Below, piece by piece: positions 54,705 through 62,253 of a DNA stretch of 64,000 bases. Position numbers and translations under genes: made by a program. Source of the DNA: Clostridiales bacterium (GTDB lineage: Bacteria; Bacillota; Clostridia; Christensenellales; JAISNN01). Position 1 is the stretch's first letter, and the number at the start of each line of letters is the position of its first letter. Under the pieces are notes generated by a model, which saw only the letters and a program-made list of their open reading frames with translations, was not told where the DNA came from and made no database searches. The DNA lies in assembly GCA_031276195.1 (NCBI GenBank), contig JAISNN010000032.1, positions 1 to 64,000 of the forward strand. Reading direction: 5' to 3'.

Positions 54705-54999
54705 CGATTACACTTTAAAATTGCGTAAAATGCGGTTGAAAAACTTGCGCGCCGCGTAGTTTAAAGTGTAATTATTATATAAAGTAATTTAAGTTTTTGT
54801 AAAATTGTCAATCCCTTTTTAATAATTTTTTAAAAAAATTTAATTTTTACATAAAGAATGGAGGTGCTCTTAGACTTTTGGAGGTGCGTGAGGAAACTTT
54901 TCTTAGAAAAGGTGCCTCACGGAGAGAAAATGTTAAAAAATTTATAGCACAAAAAGCCTATCAGATAGGATAAGCACAAAAAGAAGATGAAGTGTTAAG
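54705..54999. other. Gene-free region between vsr and the insertion sequence
   Basis: An imperfect inverted repeat ATTACACTTTAAA (54709) / TTTAAAGTGTAATTA (54760) flanks a short stem and acts as the likely vsr terminator region. Further right, TGGAGGTGC is directly repeated (54859, 54880), and GTGAGGAAACTTTTC (54889) faces GAAAAGGTGCCTCAC (54907), a hairpin that could belong to the left end of the insertion sequence. Exact IS ends were not found. Confidence 0.5.
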
Positions 55000-55980
55000 T
55001 TATTCGACTACTCCCCAATCTAATAACAGCAGTTCTTTACGTTTTTCTTTTGGCGTGAGCCATTTTCTCAATTTATCACGCGAAGAAAGAACGGAGCTGG
55101 GAATATTATTAGAACGTTTCAAATAACTTTTCATTTGTTTAAACAAATCGGCATAAGAATAAAACTTCAATTTGACATAAAACCGCTCGTTATCGTTACG
55201 GTGGGAACGCTCGACCTTTCCGTTATGCCTCGGTGTCCGCGGGCGGATCAATTTATGTTTAATCTTAAATTTATCACAAGCGATATCGAAGGCATGCTTT
55301 TCTTTTTTCTTCGGAAATAAAGTATATGTAAATTCTTGCCCGTTATCGGTTTGAACGATATCGGGTACATAACCGAAATAAGCGATTGCGCGTTTTAAAA
55401 AATCGACCGAAGAACCAGAATACTGTTCTCGATACGGATATATAAAACGTTCGCGCGTCGCCTCGTCGATAGCCGTATACTGATAAAACCGCATATCGGA
55501 ATATTCCCCGGTGTAACATTCACAAGGAACGACCTTTACGTCTATCTGCATTTTAACGCCGATTTGTTCGGGAGTATCATAAGGTTTAGGAACATATTTT
55601 GGTTTTTTTCGTTTCTTAACGGAATAATATCCGATCCGGCAAAGAAAACGGTAAAGCGTAACCGGATCACGAACATATGAATGTTTAGAGCGAAGTTTGC
55701 CGTATAACTCGTTTAATCCGATATCCGGATTACGCCGAATCAAATTTGATATATTCTTAATCTCGTCGGCGGTTTGAGCGCGCGGATGAGGACTAAGCGG
55801 ACGGGAAGATTTATTAAAAAGTGATTCGATCGTTCCGTCATATTGTCTACGCCAACGATAAATAGATTGAACGGTACAATGATACCTCAAAGCGACATCG
55901 TCAATCCGTGCGTGTTGGCTCAAATTCAAAATTTTCAATTTTTCTTCCGGCGAAAAAGGTTTATTATAATGCCTCGACAT
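55000..55980 (-). mobile_element. Insertion sequence transposase (DDE, IS481-like)
   Basis: A 326-residue DDE transposase/integrase. The N-terminal helix-turn-helix is FSPEEKLKILNLSQHARIDD and YHCTVQSIYRWRRQYDG. The catalytic core has D in MQIDVKVVPCE, D in IVQTDNGQEFTYT and E in GKVERSHRNDNERFY, with the integrase-typical RPRTPRHNGKVERSH. It seems intact. An ATG at 55980 follows AGGAGG. A strong hairpin lies upstream (55990-56026). It separates the restriction island from the phage-like region. Confidence 0.88.
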
Positions 55981-55989
55981 AATTTCCTC

Positions 55990-56026
55990 CTAAAAAAGCG
56001 CGATATTTTCATACCGCGCTTTTTTG
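55990..56026. terminator. Bidirectional hairpin upstream of the transposase
   Basis: AAAAAAGCGCG / CGCGCTTTTTT with a loop of about 12 bases. It probably ends transcription from both sides, protecting the IS from external transcription. Confidence 0.75.
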
Positions 56027-56043
56027 CATTTTATATTATAATT

Positions 56044-56667
56044 TTATTTTTTTGAATAATTAAAAATTAATCGCGGCATTTTATCATTCAGCCTCTTAAT
56101 ATCGTCCTCTTCCAAATTAATTAAATTAAAGCCGTTATTCTCATAAAGAGATATTTTATATTCTTTTCTATTTGCGTAATAATCATTGTTTTTTACGCCC
56201 CAAAATTCTATGTATATATCATTATTAGGTAAATAAAAATCTGACAATACATTTTCGTCGGGATTTTTAGGAAGAAATACGCTTTTTTCATAAGCGTGAA
56301 CATAACCGTTATGATAAAGCCAATTATCGATAATAACTTCGGAATATGAACGGACATAATGCCCGTCGTCGCATTGATGAGCGGCTTCCCATTTTTTGCG
56401 CGGATCGTCGTTAGAAAAATCTTCTCGTTTGATAATTACTTGTTTGGTATATTGCTCCGGCTTATATATCCTTTTCTCCGTTTTTTCAATAATAGTTTTT
56501 TCAACTTTTATTTCAGGATTGCATTTATGCCCGTCTTTTGCTTTATACCAAATCTTACAATCAGGGCATTGCACGACCTCGCCGCTGTCCCGCAATTTAA
56601 AGCAATTAACGCAAATAGGATACATTCCGCTTGGATGTCCGCATATTTGACACACTTTTCCCGCCAT
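56044..56667 (-). CDS. Zinc-ribbon protein with PD-(D/E)xK nuclease-like domain
   Basis: The start is ATG 56667 (AAGGAG upstream) rather than the longer open frame. Residues 1-55 hold zinc knuckles CQICGHPSGMYPICVNC and CPDCKIWYKAKDGHKC. After a linker, residues 105-207 carry HYVRSYSEVIIDNWLYHNGY, then LSDFYLPNNDIYIEFWG with the Asp and Glu of a PD-(D/E)xK core, and further strands. Such zinc-ribbon nuclease-like proteins occur sporadically in mobile or defence regions; the target is unknown. A promoter and long hairpin lie directly upstream (56724-56860). Confidence 0.65.
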   Translation of the reverse strand: MAGKVCQICGHPSGMYPICVNCFKLRDSGEVVQCPDCKIWYKAKDGHKCNPEIKVEKTIIEKTEKRIYKPEQYTKQVIIKREDFSNDDPRKKWEAAHQCDDGHYVRSYSEVIIDNWLYHNGYVHAYEKSVFLPKNPDENVLSDFYLPNNDIYIEFWGVKNNDYYANRKEYKISLYENNGFNLINLEEDDIKRLNDKMPRLIFNYSKK

Positions 56668-56723
56668 AATTTTACACTCCTTATAAAAGAGCGCGTAAAA
56701 TACAAAAAGTGCGCTCTCTCGCT

Positions 56724-56829
56724 TTGTTACCACACAAATAAAAAACGCCGCCGCTTTTTACATACGAAAAAGACACACCTTCTGCCGAATTAAAAAGGCG
56801 GCGCGTATATTTTATTTGTGTGGTAACAA
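56724..56829 (-). ncRNA. Long hairpin (RNA or DNA) upstream of the zinc-ribbon nuclease gene
   Basis: TTGTTACCACACAAATAAA (56724-56742) and its exact complement (56811-56829) enclose about 68 bases. An inner stem is formed by CGCCGCC/GGCGGCG with adjoining A and T runs. On the minus strand the inner stem is followed by TTTTTT, so it can be a terminator, and a promoter (56831-56860) points into it. It could be a small structured RNA, a leader that controls the nuclease gene, or a hairpin of a mobile element. Confidence 0.5.
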
Positions 56830-56830
56830 T

Positions 56831-56860
56831 AGTATAACATACGGCGAAATTAAAAGTCAA
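56831..56860 (-). promoter_or_regulatory. Promoter driving leftward into the long hairpin
   Basis: Minus strand TTGACT (56860-56855), 18 bases, TATACT (56836-56831); start predicted near 56824. Confidence 0.65.
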
Positions 56861-57161
56861 TAATATATAATACATTTTGTAATACAAAGTTTTTAAAAAA
56901 CATTTTAAAAAAACGGCTAAGAGTACTACACGCGCCCTTGTATTTTAACAAGCGGCGCGCCGGCGGCGCGCCGACAAGGGCAACAACGATTTACACGATA
57001 CCCGAAACGGACAAGGGACGGTTTTGCCGCTAAACCGCTCAGCAAAAACCGCCCCAAAATAGACCGAAATCGGGTCTTAAAAATGACAAATCACACCGTC
57101 AAACGACAGTGCTAAAAAAATTGTTATTTTGTTAAAGGAAAAAATGAAAATCAAACTACCG
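56861..57161. other. Palindrome-rich region downstream of Rep (candidate phage origin/packaging signal)
   Basis: GGCGCGCC-GGC-GGCGCGCC lies near 56953-56973 inside a CTTGT/ACAAG frame (56938-56988). CGGTTTTGC (57019) faces GCAAAAACCG (57042). GACCGAAATCGGGTC (57062) is another inverted repeat. No gene. In filamentous phages the replication origin and packaging hairpin lie in a similar intergenic region next to Rep. Confidence 0.5.
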
Positions 57162-58364
57162 TCAGCAATTGAGTTCGGTCATCGTATCGTATACGGGAAT
57201 GTCCTCGTCCTCAAAAACATCGTCCCACAAAATAAATTTAACGCAAAAATCAAATATCCGCATAGCGATATCGTCGGAACTTAATTCCGTTTCGATCTCG
57301 GTAGGCAAAGAAAAAGAATAAAACAACCGCTCGTCGGTCTTGCCCATATATTTCCATATATATTCCATAGCGGGACGGTAAGCGGAACGGGAACGACCGT
57401 TTATCGGAGCAAAATCGTTCCGTCCGAAAGTATCGTAAAAAAAACTGTTTCGATTCCGCGTTTCCATACGGCGGCTTTCCGGATTATACTCCCTCGTCTC
57501 GCGTATTACGCCTATCATTTGCCCTTCGGGAATAAAAAACAAGCCGTGAAAATGTATGCGGTCGGTCTTTTTTCCGCGCTCTTTGACGACGGCATATTTC
57601 CAACCGCGACGCGTATGTAAATTTGACAGACATTTTTTAAGTTTGCGCTCGAAGTCGTAAACGGAACACTTCTTGTCGTCGCAAGTAAAAGTAACGAAAT
57701 GCGTCCAAGGATTGATATACGCCTTACGACGAAAACGCTTCTTGCGTTCGTATAGATTTTTTTCCTTGCGCTCGATACGCTCCGCAATATACGTATCGTA
57801 AAGAGGATTATCTCCGAAGCGGTCAATCAGAGCGGACTTTATATATTCACATCTTGCCGCGCCTTTCAACTTTTTATTAAAACATTCCAAGTACAAAGCG
57901 TCAAAATGAAAATCAATAACGCCGCGTTGCCGCCAAACTTTACACTCGATACGGTACGCAATATATGCGTCGAGAGTAAAACTATGCTTGCCGAGAACGA
58001 CAGAGAGATACCACTCGGAATATTTGGAAATCAGACCGCCGCGGATATGAAGAAATTGCGCGGTTTGAGAAAGACCTTGCTCCATACTCTCCGAATAGAG
58101 CAAAGAAAAATACGGATCAAATTCAAGACGGCGTGAAACTTTATTTTTAATCGGCAAAGCGATACGATGACGAGCGCCGTCCGCATAGACCTTATATTTT
58201 GTCTTGCCGTTATCGCTTTTCTTTTGTTTGCCGGGAAATTCGGATACGGAAAAAACGGGCTTTTCATTAGTCGCGGTAAGCCCGTATTCAACTTGCTTTT
58301 CCAAAGGTAGCGGACAAGACGCGTCCAACGGAATATCCAAAAAATCAAACTGTTTTAAAAACAT
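57162..58364 (-). CDS. HUH rolling-circle replication initiation protein (Rep)
   Basis: The start is ATG 58364 (AAGGTG upstream); the frame stays open further but lacks a better site. 400 residues. The N-terminal 120 residues are unrecognised. The C-terminal half has the Rep order: motif 1 HFVTFTCDD, HUH motif DRIHFHGLFF near residues 266-275, and motif 3 AMEYIWKYMGK near residue 334 with one or two catalytic Tyr. Rep proteins nick the plus strand at the origin and stay linked through Tyr. The last gene of the phage unit on this strand. Confidence 0.82.
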   Translation of the reverse strand: MFLKQFDFLDIPLDASCPLPLEKQVEYGLTATNEKPVFSVSEFPGKQKKSDNGKTKYKVYADGARHRIALPIKNKVSRRLEFDPYFSLLYSESMEQGLSQTAQFLHIRGGLISKYSEWYLSVVLGKHSFTLDAYIAYRIECKVWRQRGVIDFHFDALYLECFNKKLKGAARCEYIKSALIDRFGDNPLYDTYIAERIERKEKNLYERKKRFRRKAYINPWTHFVTFTCDDKKCSVYDFERKLKKCLSNLHTRRGWKYAVVKERGKKTDRIHFHGLFFIPEGQMIGVIRETREYNPESRRMETRNRNSFFYDTFGRNDFAPINGRSRSAYRPAMEYIWKYMGKTDERLFYSFSLPTEIETELSSDDIAMRIFDFCVKFILWDDVFEDEDIPVYDTMTELNC

Positions 58365-58666
58365 ACAAACACCTTCGTAACACGTTCGCTTGCGGGTGTA
58401 AACGGGCAAGCGGCTGTATTTTTCGCCCGCGAAAAATCTCCGCCGGCAACTTCTTTTCACTCCGTGAAAAGTATGCCCCGTTGACACGCCGCATTTTTTG
58501 CGCTTTTATATCGTCGCCGAAAGCGACAACGGGAAGATAAACTATCAAACAAGCCGCTTTCGGAACGAATATTGTAGCGCAAAAAAACGCTCTCTCGCCG
58601 CGAGGAAATTATCCGGTTTCCTTTTTGCCTCAGCGATCCGAAAAGATAAACGGTAAGCTTACCGCT
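58365..58666. other. Gene-free region upstream of rep
   Basis: Contains a Cys/Lys-rich open frame continuing from Rep but no better start. ATTGTAGCGCAAAAAAACGC near 58570 and the inverted pair GGTAAGCTTACC (58651-58662) are the only visible signals; the latter is a perfect 12-base palindrome. Confidence 0.45.
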
Positions 58667-58870
58667 TTACATATCACTATCGCCGCTTTTTGTAAACTCA
58701 AAGAGTTTATCGGAATTTTGCAACAAAAACTCGAAAAAATCTCCGAAACTGCATTTACCGCTATATCCTTGCAAAGCGATAAAAGAACAAAACCGATCGA
58801 ATTTGTTAGTCAAAAGCGAACGACTAACACGAACCGAAAGCAATTTATCACGGTATAAATCAAAAAACAT
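58667..58870 (-). CDS. Small protein upstream of Rep (67 residues), hypothetical
   Basis: Minus-strand frame from ATG 58870 with a distant AAAAGGT upstream: MFFDLYRDKLLSVRVSRSLL at the start, FGDFFEFLLQNSDKLFEF later. It lies between the 118-residue gene and rep in the same direction. Aromatic-rich, with no motif. A plus-strand frame over the same bases is also open; I prefer minus because all neighbours are minus. Confidence 0.4.
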   Translation of the reverse strand: MFFDLYRDKLLSVRVSRSLLTNKFDRFCSFIALQGYSGKCSFGDFFEFLLQNSDKLFEFTKSGDSDM

Positions 58871-58909
58871 AACTTTTTTTACCTTTTTTAAAATTTTTCG
58901 CAGAAATCG

Positions 58910-58938
58910 TTGACTTTCTACATTTAAAGGCATATAAT
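58910..58938 (+). promoter_or_regulatory. Promoter of antisense small RNA A
   Basis: TTGACT (58910-58915), exactly 17 bases, TATAAT (58933-58938). It faces right, against all phage genes, and no plus-strand ORF follows. Confidence 0.8.
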
Positions 58939-58944
58939 ACTAAT

Positions 58945-59024
58945 ACAAAGTAACCGACGGTAACGGACGGCTTACAGTTTTGGATCCCGGCTTTCGCAAG
59001 ATTGCTGGGAGTCTTTTATTTTGA
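58945..59024 (+). ncRNA. Small RNA A, convergent with the 118-residue gene
   Basis: About 80 nt from the predicted start to the T-run. It contains CCGACGGTAACGGACGG repeats near the 5' end and ends in a terminator: TCCCGGC (58984-58990) with GCTGGGA (59004-59010), then GTCTTTTATTTT. The complement of this T-tract contains the stop codon of the 118-residue gene (59016-59018). Confidence 0.65.
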
Positions 59025-59372
59025 CGAAAATTTACCAATAAAAAACTTATGCCTACGTTTTATTTTCTTTTTATCTATATCTTTTATATCAATAACTTTA
59101 ACATTATTTACCGAAAGGCGATTAACCCCCGACCAGCGGGAAAAATTAGCGTCATAAAAAGGAATAGGATAAACATAACCTTTTCTAATTTTATTAATCC
59201 GATTATTGTTAAACCCGTCTTTGTCCTCCAAAGAAGTAACGACGTTAACGTTACATTTATCGCCGGAAAGTTCGCGGATATAGACATAATGTCCGCCGCT
59301 TTTATTGATACCTAAATCCTTGTTATCGCAATAACCGATTTTACCGACGAGAGATTTTTTTAATTTGCTCAT
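59016..59372 (-). CDS. Small basic protein, possibly MazF/PemK-like, module A
   Basis: 118 residues starting MSKLKKSLVGKIGYCDNKDL with AAGGAG upstream. It shows a beta-barrel-like pattern GGHYVYIRELSGDKCNVNVV, TSLEDKDGFNNNRINKIRKG, then YVYPIPFYDANFSRWSGVNR, and a very basic tail. Strand order and the central VVTSL resemble MazF/PemK-type proteins and the 147-residue protein at 61771, but similarity is weak and I could not test it. It starts six bases from the end of the pI-like gene, so it is probably translated from the phage transcript. The stop codon lies within the terminator of small RNA A. Confidence 0.6.
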   Translation of the reverse strand: MSKLKKSLVGKIGYCDNKDLGINKSGGHYVYIRELSGDKCNVNVVTSLEDKDGFNNNRINKIRKGYVYPIPFYDANFSRWSGVNRLSVNNVKVIDIKDIDKKKIKRRHKFFIGKFSSK

Positions 59373-59377
59373 AATTT

Positions 59378-61528
59378 TTACTCCTTTTCATTGTCGAGAT
59401 ATTTAAATAACTCGTTTACAAAATAACTGTTTTGACCTTTAAGCTCATCGAAACTCGCTTTTTCGGTTTCGTATTCTTTAACGTCCGCGATACCTACGGC
59501 GGAACGAAAAGTTTTTGTAAAAAAATAATCGCTGAAACAATCGGTAGAAAAACGGCGGGAATAAATTTTCTTATTCATAAGATAATAAGTATGCTTCTCA
59601 ACATTACCGTCAAGCGTACCTTGCTCCACTTCAAGAGCGAGTCGACAAAAACCGAAAGTGTTATATATACGCTTGTAATAAGTATTTAATTTACCCGCAA
59701 TACTTTTTAACATATAAATCAAAAGCGAATTATCGCCGCGCAAATAACGCATTTCGCGATAAAAATTCACGAAACGGGAAAAAATTAAATCATACAATAA
59801 TTCCTCCACAAAAAACAAAGGCAAAGCGAGAATCTGATCGGAGCCGCCGCGGATATGAACGATATTACATAACTCTCTCGCGTCCGCTCCCAAACTTTCG
59901 GGACGCTGTTCGTCAAGCAAAACCTTTACGAAAGGAAAAAAATCGACGGTAGAAGAATGTCTGATCATTTTCAAGAAAAAATTAAAACCGTCGTTCTTTT
60001 GGTTCGCGGTAAGATCGGTCTTCTTTAAACCTTGATTCTCGACTTGATTTCCGCGCTCCTTGCCGGCTTCGGTTATAACCAAAGCCCCGAAATCAAAAGA
60101 ATCACGGTTAAAATTATCCTCGATAACTCTGCGCCCTAAACGGATAGCGTCAAAATCAAGAATATGGGAATGACGGCTATACGCTGCCATAAGACGGGAA
60201 TCCCGTCGAAAAAAATCATCGTTCCATAACGGGAAATTACCGACGTCGGAAATTACAACGTCCTCGCGGATTGAATAATTTGAAACTAAAAGCGAACTTT
60301 CAATCACATAAATAAAATACAACAAAGCATATGTTTCCAAAACATCCCAAAGTCCGCTTATTTCAAGCCCGTTGTTATAATACAAACCATACCTCTTAAA
60401 GTCATAACCGAAACAATCCTCCGATTTACCGCTTCTTTCAAAAATTTCACGCCGCCGGGAAACAAAAGTCCGGCAAGTAGCAAGATTATATACCTCGTGA
60501 GCCGCAAAAGCGGAGCGCAAATCTAATTCAAAAATAATCCACGGAAAATAAGGAAATTTAAGATCGTTTTCAAGCAGTAAGGAAAAAGCCTTATCGCGAA
60601 AAATATATGTCTGTGATAAAGCCATATCGGTCATTAGCGTAGTTTTTTTCTTGCCCATCGTACCGACGATCATATTTACAATCGGAAGTGAATTAATAAA
60701 CCCGCGATCGCGAAGTTCATAACGACGAAGAACGGAATAAGCTATTTTACGGCGGAAATAATCGAATAAGAAAACCGCCGATCCGACCCAAAAATACCAC
60801 GGCACAATGCGTAGCGGAATAGCAAGATCAACTATAAATCTATAAATCTGAGAATAAAAGATACCGAAATCAAAACTAACGACAAAATAAAACAAAAAAG
60901 CAAGAATAGATAAAACAACCGTCATCAAATTTAAATTTATAGCCCAAATAAAAAGCCAAAGCTTAAAATATACCGTGTGGTCACGCAAAAAAGAAAAAAA
61001 GCCGGATAAAAAATTGCGAAAGGGAATATATAAAATACGGGATACGCGCTTAACAAATTTAAGCGGAAAAGTATCTCTGTCATAATTGTTATTTTGCTTT
61101 TTAACGGAATTATATATAACAAAAACAAGAAGTATCAACACGGGTAAAAAAAGCGTTACGACGGTCAAAACTCTGTATAGCAAAAGCCCGACAAAAGCGG
61201 CATAAGCCGAAAAATTTGCTTTGGTAAAAAGTAAAGACCAAAGCGCGGAAAATTTTTCAACAAAACCCGAATAGTCGGACGGAAAAGAAACGGTGATATC
61301 GGACGGCGGCAAAATCGACGGCTGCGCTACCGTGGGAGTTACCTCGAAAGGCAAATAAAACAGTTCGCAAAAATAATAACCGAGCGAATTCAAAAAATCC
61401 TTTAAAGCCAAAAAAGAACGCGACAGCGAATCTTGAAAAAAGAAAATCCCGCACAGCACAAAAATCACGGTCAAAAAACCGCAAATAAAATGCCGAAACT
61501 CAAATAATTTTATTTTTTCAAAACCCAC
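59378..61528 (-). CDS. Membrane P-loop ATPase, inovirus pI/Zot-like morphogenesis protein
   Basis: 716 residues, GTG start at 61528 after AAGGAG. There are four to five TM segments in the first 260 residues (around 12-30, 85-115, 155-185, 195-215, 235-252). The cytoplasmic ATPase begins with SLPIVNMIVGTMGKKKTTLM (residues about 280-300), a Walker-A-like loop in which the usual last Gly is Lys. FPWIIFELDL and DFGALVITEAGKERGNQVEN look like Walker B/arginine regions; KVLLDEQRPESLGADARELC is a further conserved-looking block. Filamentous phage pI drives extrusion through the membrane. The multi-TM N-terminus replaces the single TM of classical pI. Confidence 0.7.
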   Translation of the reverse strand: MGFEKIKLFEFRHFICGFLTVIFVLCGIFFFQDSLSRSFLALKDFLNSLGYYFCELFYLPFEVTPTVAQPSILPPSDITVSFPSDYSGFVEKFSALWSLLFTKANFSAYAAFVGLLLYRVLTVVTLFLPVLILLVFVIYNSVKKQNNNYDRDTFPLKFVKRVSRILYIPFRNFLSGFFSFLRDHTVYFKLWLFIWAINLNLMTVVLSILAFLFYFVVSFDFGIFYSQIYRFIVDLAIPLRIVPWYFWVGSAVFLFDYFRRKIAYSVLRRYELRDRGFINSLPIVNMIVGTMGKKKTTLMTDMALSQTYIFRDKAFSLLLENDLKFPYFPWIIFELDLRSAFAAHEVYNLATCRTFVSRRREIFERSGKSEDCFGYDFKRYGLYYNNGLEISGLWDVLETYALLYFIYVIESSLLVSNYSIREDVVISDVGNFPLWNDDFFRRDSRLMAAYSRHSHILDFDAIRLGRRVIEDNFNRDSFDFGALVITEAGKERGNQVENQGLKKTDLTANQKNDGFNFFLKMIRHSSTVDFFPFVKVLLDEQRPESLGADARELCNIVHIRGGSDQILALPLFFVEELLYDLIFSRFVNFYREMRYLRGDNSLLIYMLKSIAGKLNTYYKRIYNTFGFCRLALEVEQGTLDGNVEKHTYYLMNKKIYSRRFSTDCFSDYFFTKTFRSAVGIADVKEYETEKASFDELKGQNSYFVNELFKYLDNEKE

Positions 61529-61549
61529 CGTCGCACTCCTTTTTGCTTC

Positions 61550-61645
61550 TCAAAAAATTTGCTTATACGTAAAAACAACGTAACCGACGAGTACGCAAAA
61601 TATGAGAAATATAACGAGAGCAATAATATTCTTTACTTTTTTCAT
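61550..61645 (-). CDS. 31-residue single-TM mini-protein
   Basis: Too short for normal gene calling: MKKVKNIIALVIFLIFCVLV then GYVVFTYKQIF. A Lys-rich start and one TM helix match the size and character of filamentous-phage minor coat proteins pVII/pIX (32-33 residues). It lies 21 bases before the ATPase start on the same strand. No good ribosome binding site is visible, which lowers confidence. Confidence 0.45.
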   Translation of the reverse strand: MKKVKNIIALVIFLIFCVLVGYVVFTYKQIF

Positions 61646-61673
61646 ATTTTTCAATTTTTTTCATCAAAAACTA

Positions 61674-61702
61674 TTGACTTTCAAAACTTTATACAGTATA
61701 AT
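61674..61702 (+). promoter_or_regulatory. Promoter of antisense small RNA B
   Basis: TTGACT (61674-61679), exactly 17 bases, TATAAT (61697-61702); same spacing and orientation as the promoter at 58910. Confidence 0.8.
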
Positions 61703-61708
61703 AAGCAA

Positions 61709-61793
61709 TAGTTAAACGATTCAATCGTTTATTCCCGCCGATATTGGATTGCGGCATTGCCCCGAACGGATTAGTTTCGGGGATTTTTTTTAC
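61709..61793 (+). ncRNA. Small RNA B, convergent with the 147-residue gene
   Basis: About 85 nt. AACGATT / AATCGTT (61714-61729) form a 5' stem. The 3' end is a strong terminator: CCCCGAA (61760-61766) with TTCGGGG (61776-61782), then a T-run of eight. The complement contains the last codons and the stop (61771-61773) of the 147-residue gene. No plus-strand ORF is present. Confidence 0.68.
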
Positions 61794-62214
61794 CTCGAAA
61801 TATATCCATTTTCTTACGGTTTTCAAGTGAAGGAATAGAACTTTTAAAAACTTTATTTCTAATCTTCTCTACATCTTGACCCGACACATCCATATTAGGA
61901 TGATTTTCACGAAATTTCTTATTTACACGTATCGGCGCGCCCTCGTCATCTTGTATCTCTACATAATGCTTAAAATACGATTGACCCTGCTGATAATTTT
62001 TTAATCGCGTACGGTTTTTACCGTCGCGCGAAGAAAGCGGAACGACAGCAAGATCGTTTCGTTCATTTGCCTCAATCACCACAACAGGACGTTCCTTTAC
62101 AGAACCCGTACACTTTCCGCTAAAATAATTATCATGAGTTATCAATGTTCTGCCTTGCGGTACTCTACCGTTTACGGTTCTATTCTTATTTAATCGTTTC
62201 CTATTTTTACTCAT
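61771..62214 (-). CDS. Small basic protein, MazF/PemK-like, module B
   Basis: 147 residues. A very basic N-terminus (MSKNRKRLNKNRTVNGRVPQ) leads into a pattern reminiscent of PemK/MazF: SVKERPVVVIEANERNDLAV, VPLSSRDGKNRTRLKNY, YFKHYVEIQDDEGAPIRVNK and a C-terminal SGQDVEKIRNKVF helix. MazF-like proteins are RNases or their inactive relatives; no cognate antitoxin protein gene is adjacent. It lies 39 bases after the adsorption-like gene. Its stop is embedded in the terminator of small RNA B. Confidence 0.62.
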   Translation of the reverse strand: MSKNRKRLNKNRTVNGRVPQGRTLITHDNYFSGKCTGSVKERPVVVIEANERNDLAVVPLSSRDGKNRTRLKNYQQGQSYFKHYVEIQDDEGAPIRVNKKFRENHPNMDVSGQDVEKIRNKVFKSSIPSLENRKKMDIFRGKKNPRN

Positions 62215-62253
62215 AATCGTTTACTCCTTATCGTTTTTTAACGGTTTTAATAA

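Noticed and set aside
55000-55980. Phage integrase
   Set aside because: The residues fit a DDE transposase of the IS481/IS3 kind, not a tyrosine or serine recombinase.
54705-56830. XerC/D dif-like attachment site for the inovirus
   Set aside because: I looked for a dif-type palindrome near the left border and found none I could support.
58625-58858. Plus-strand 77-residue ORF in the phage region
   Set aside because: No ribosome binding site and opposite to all phage genes; overlaps a minus-strand frame that fits the operon.
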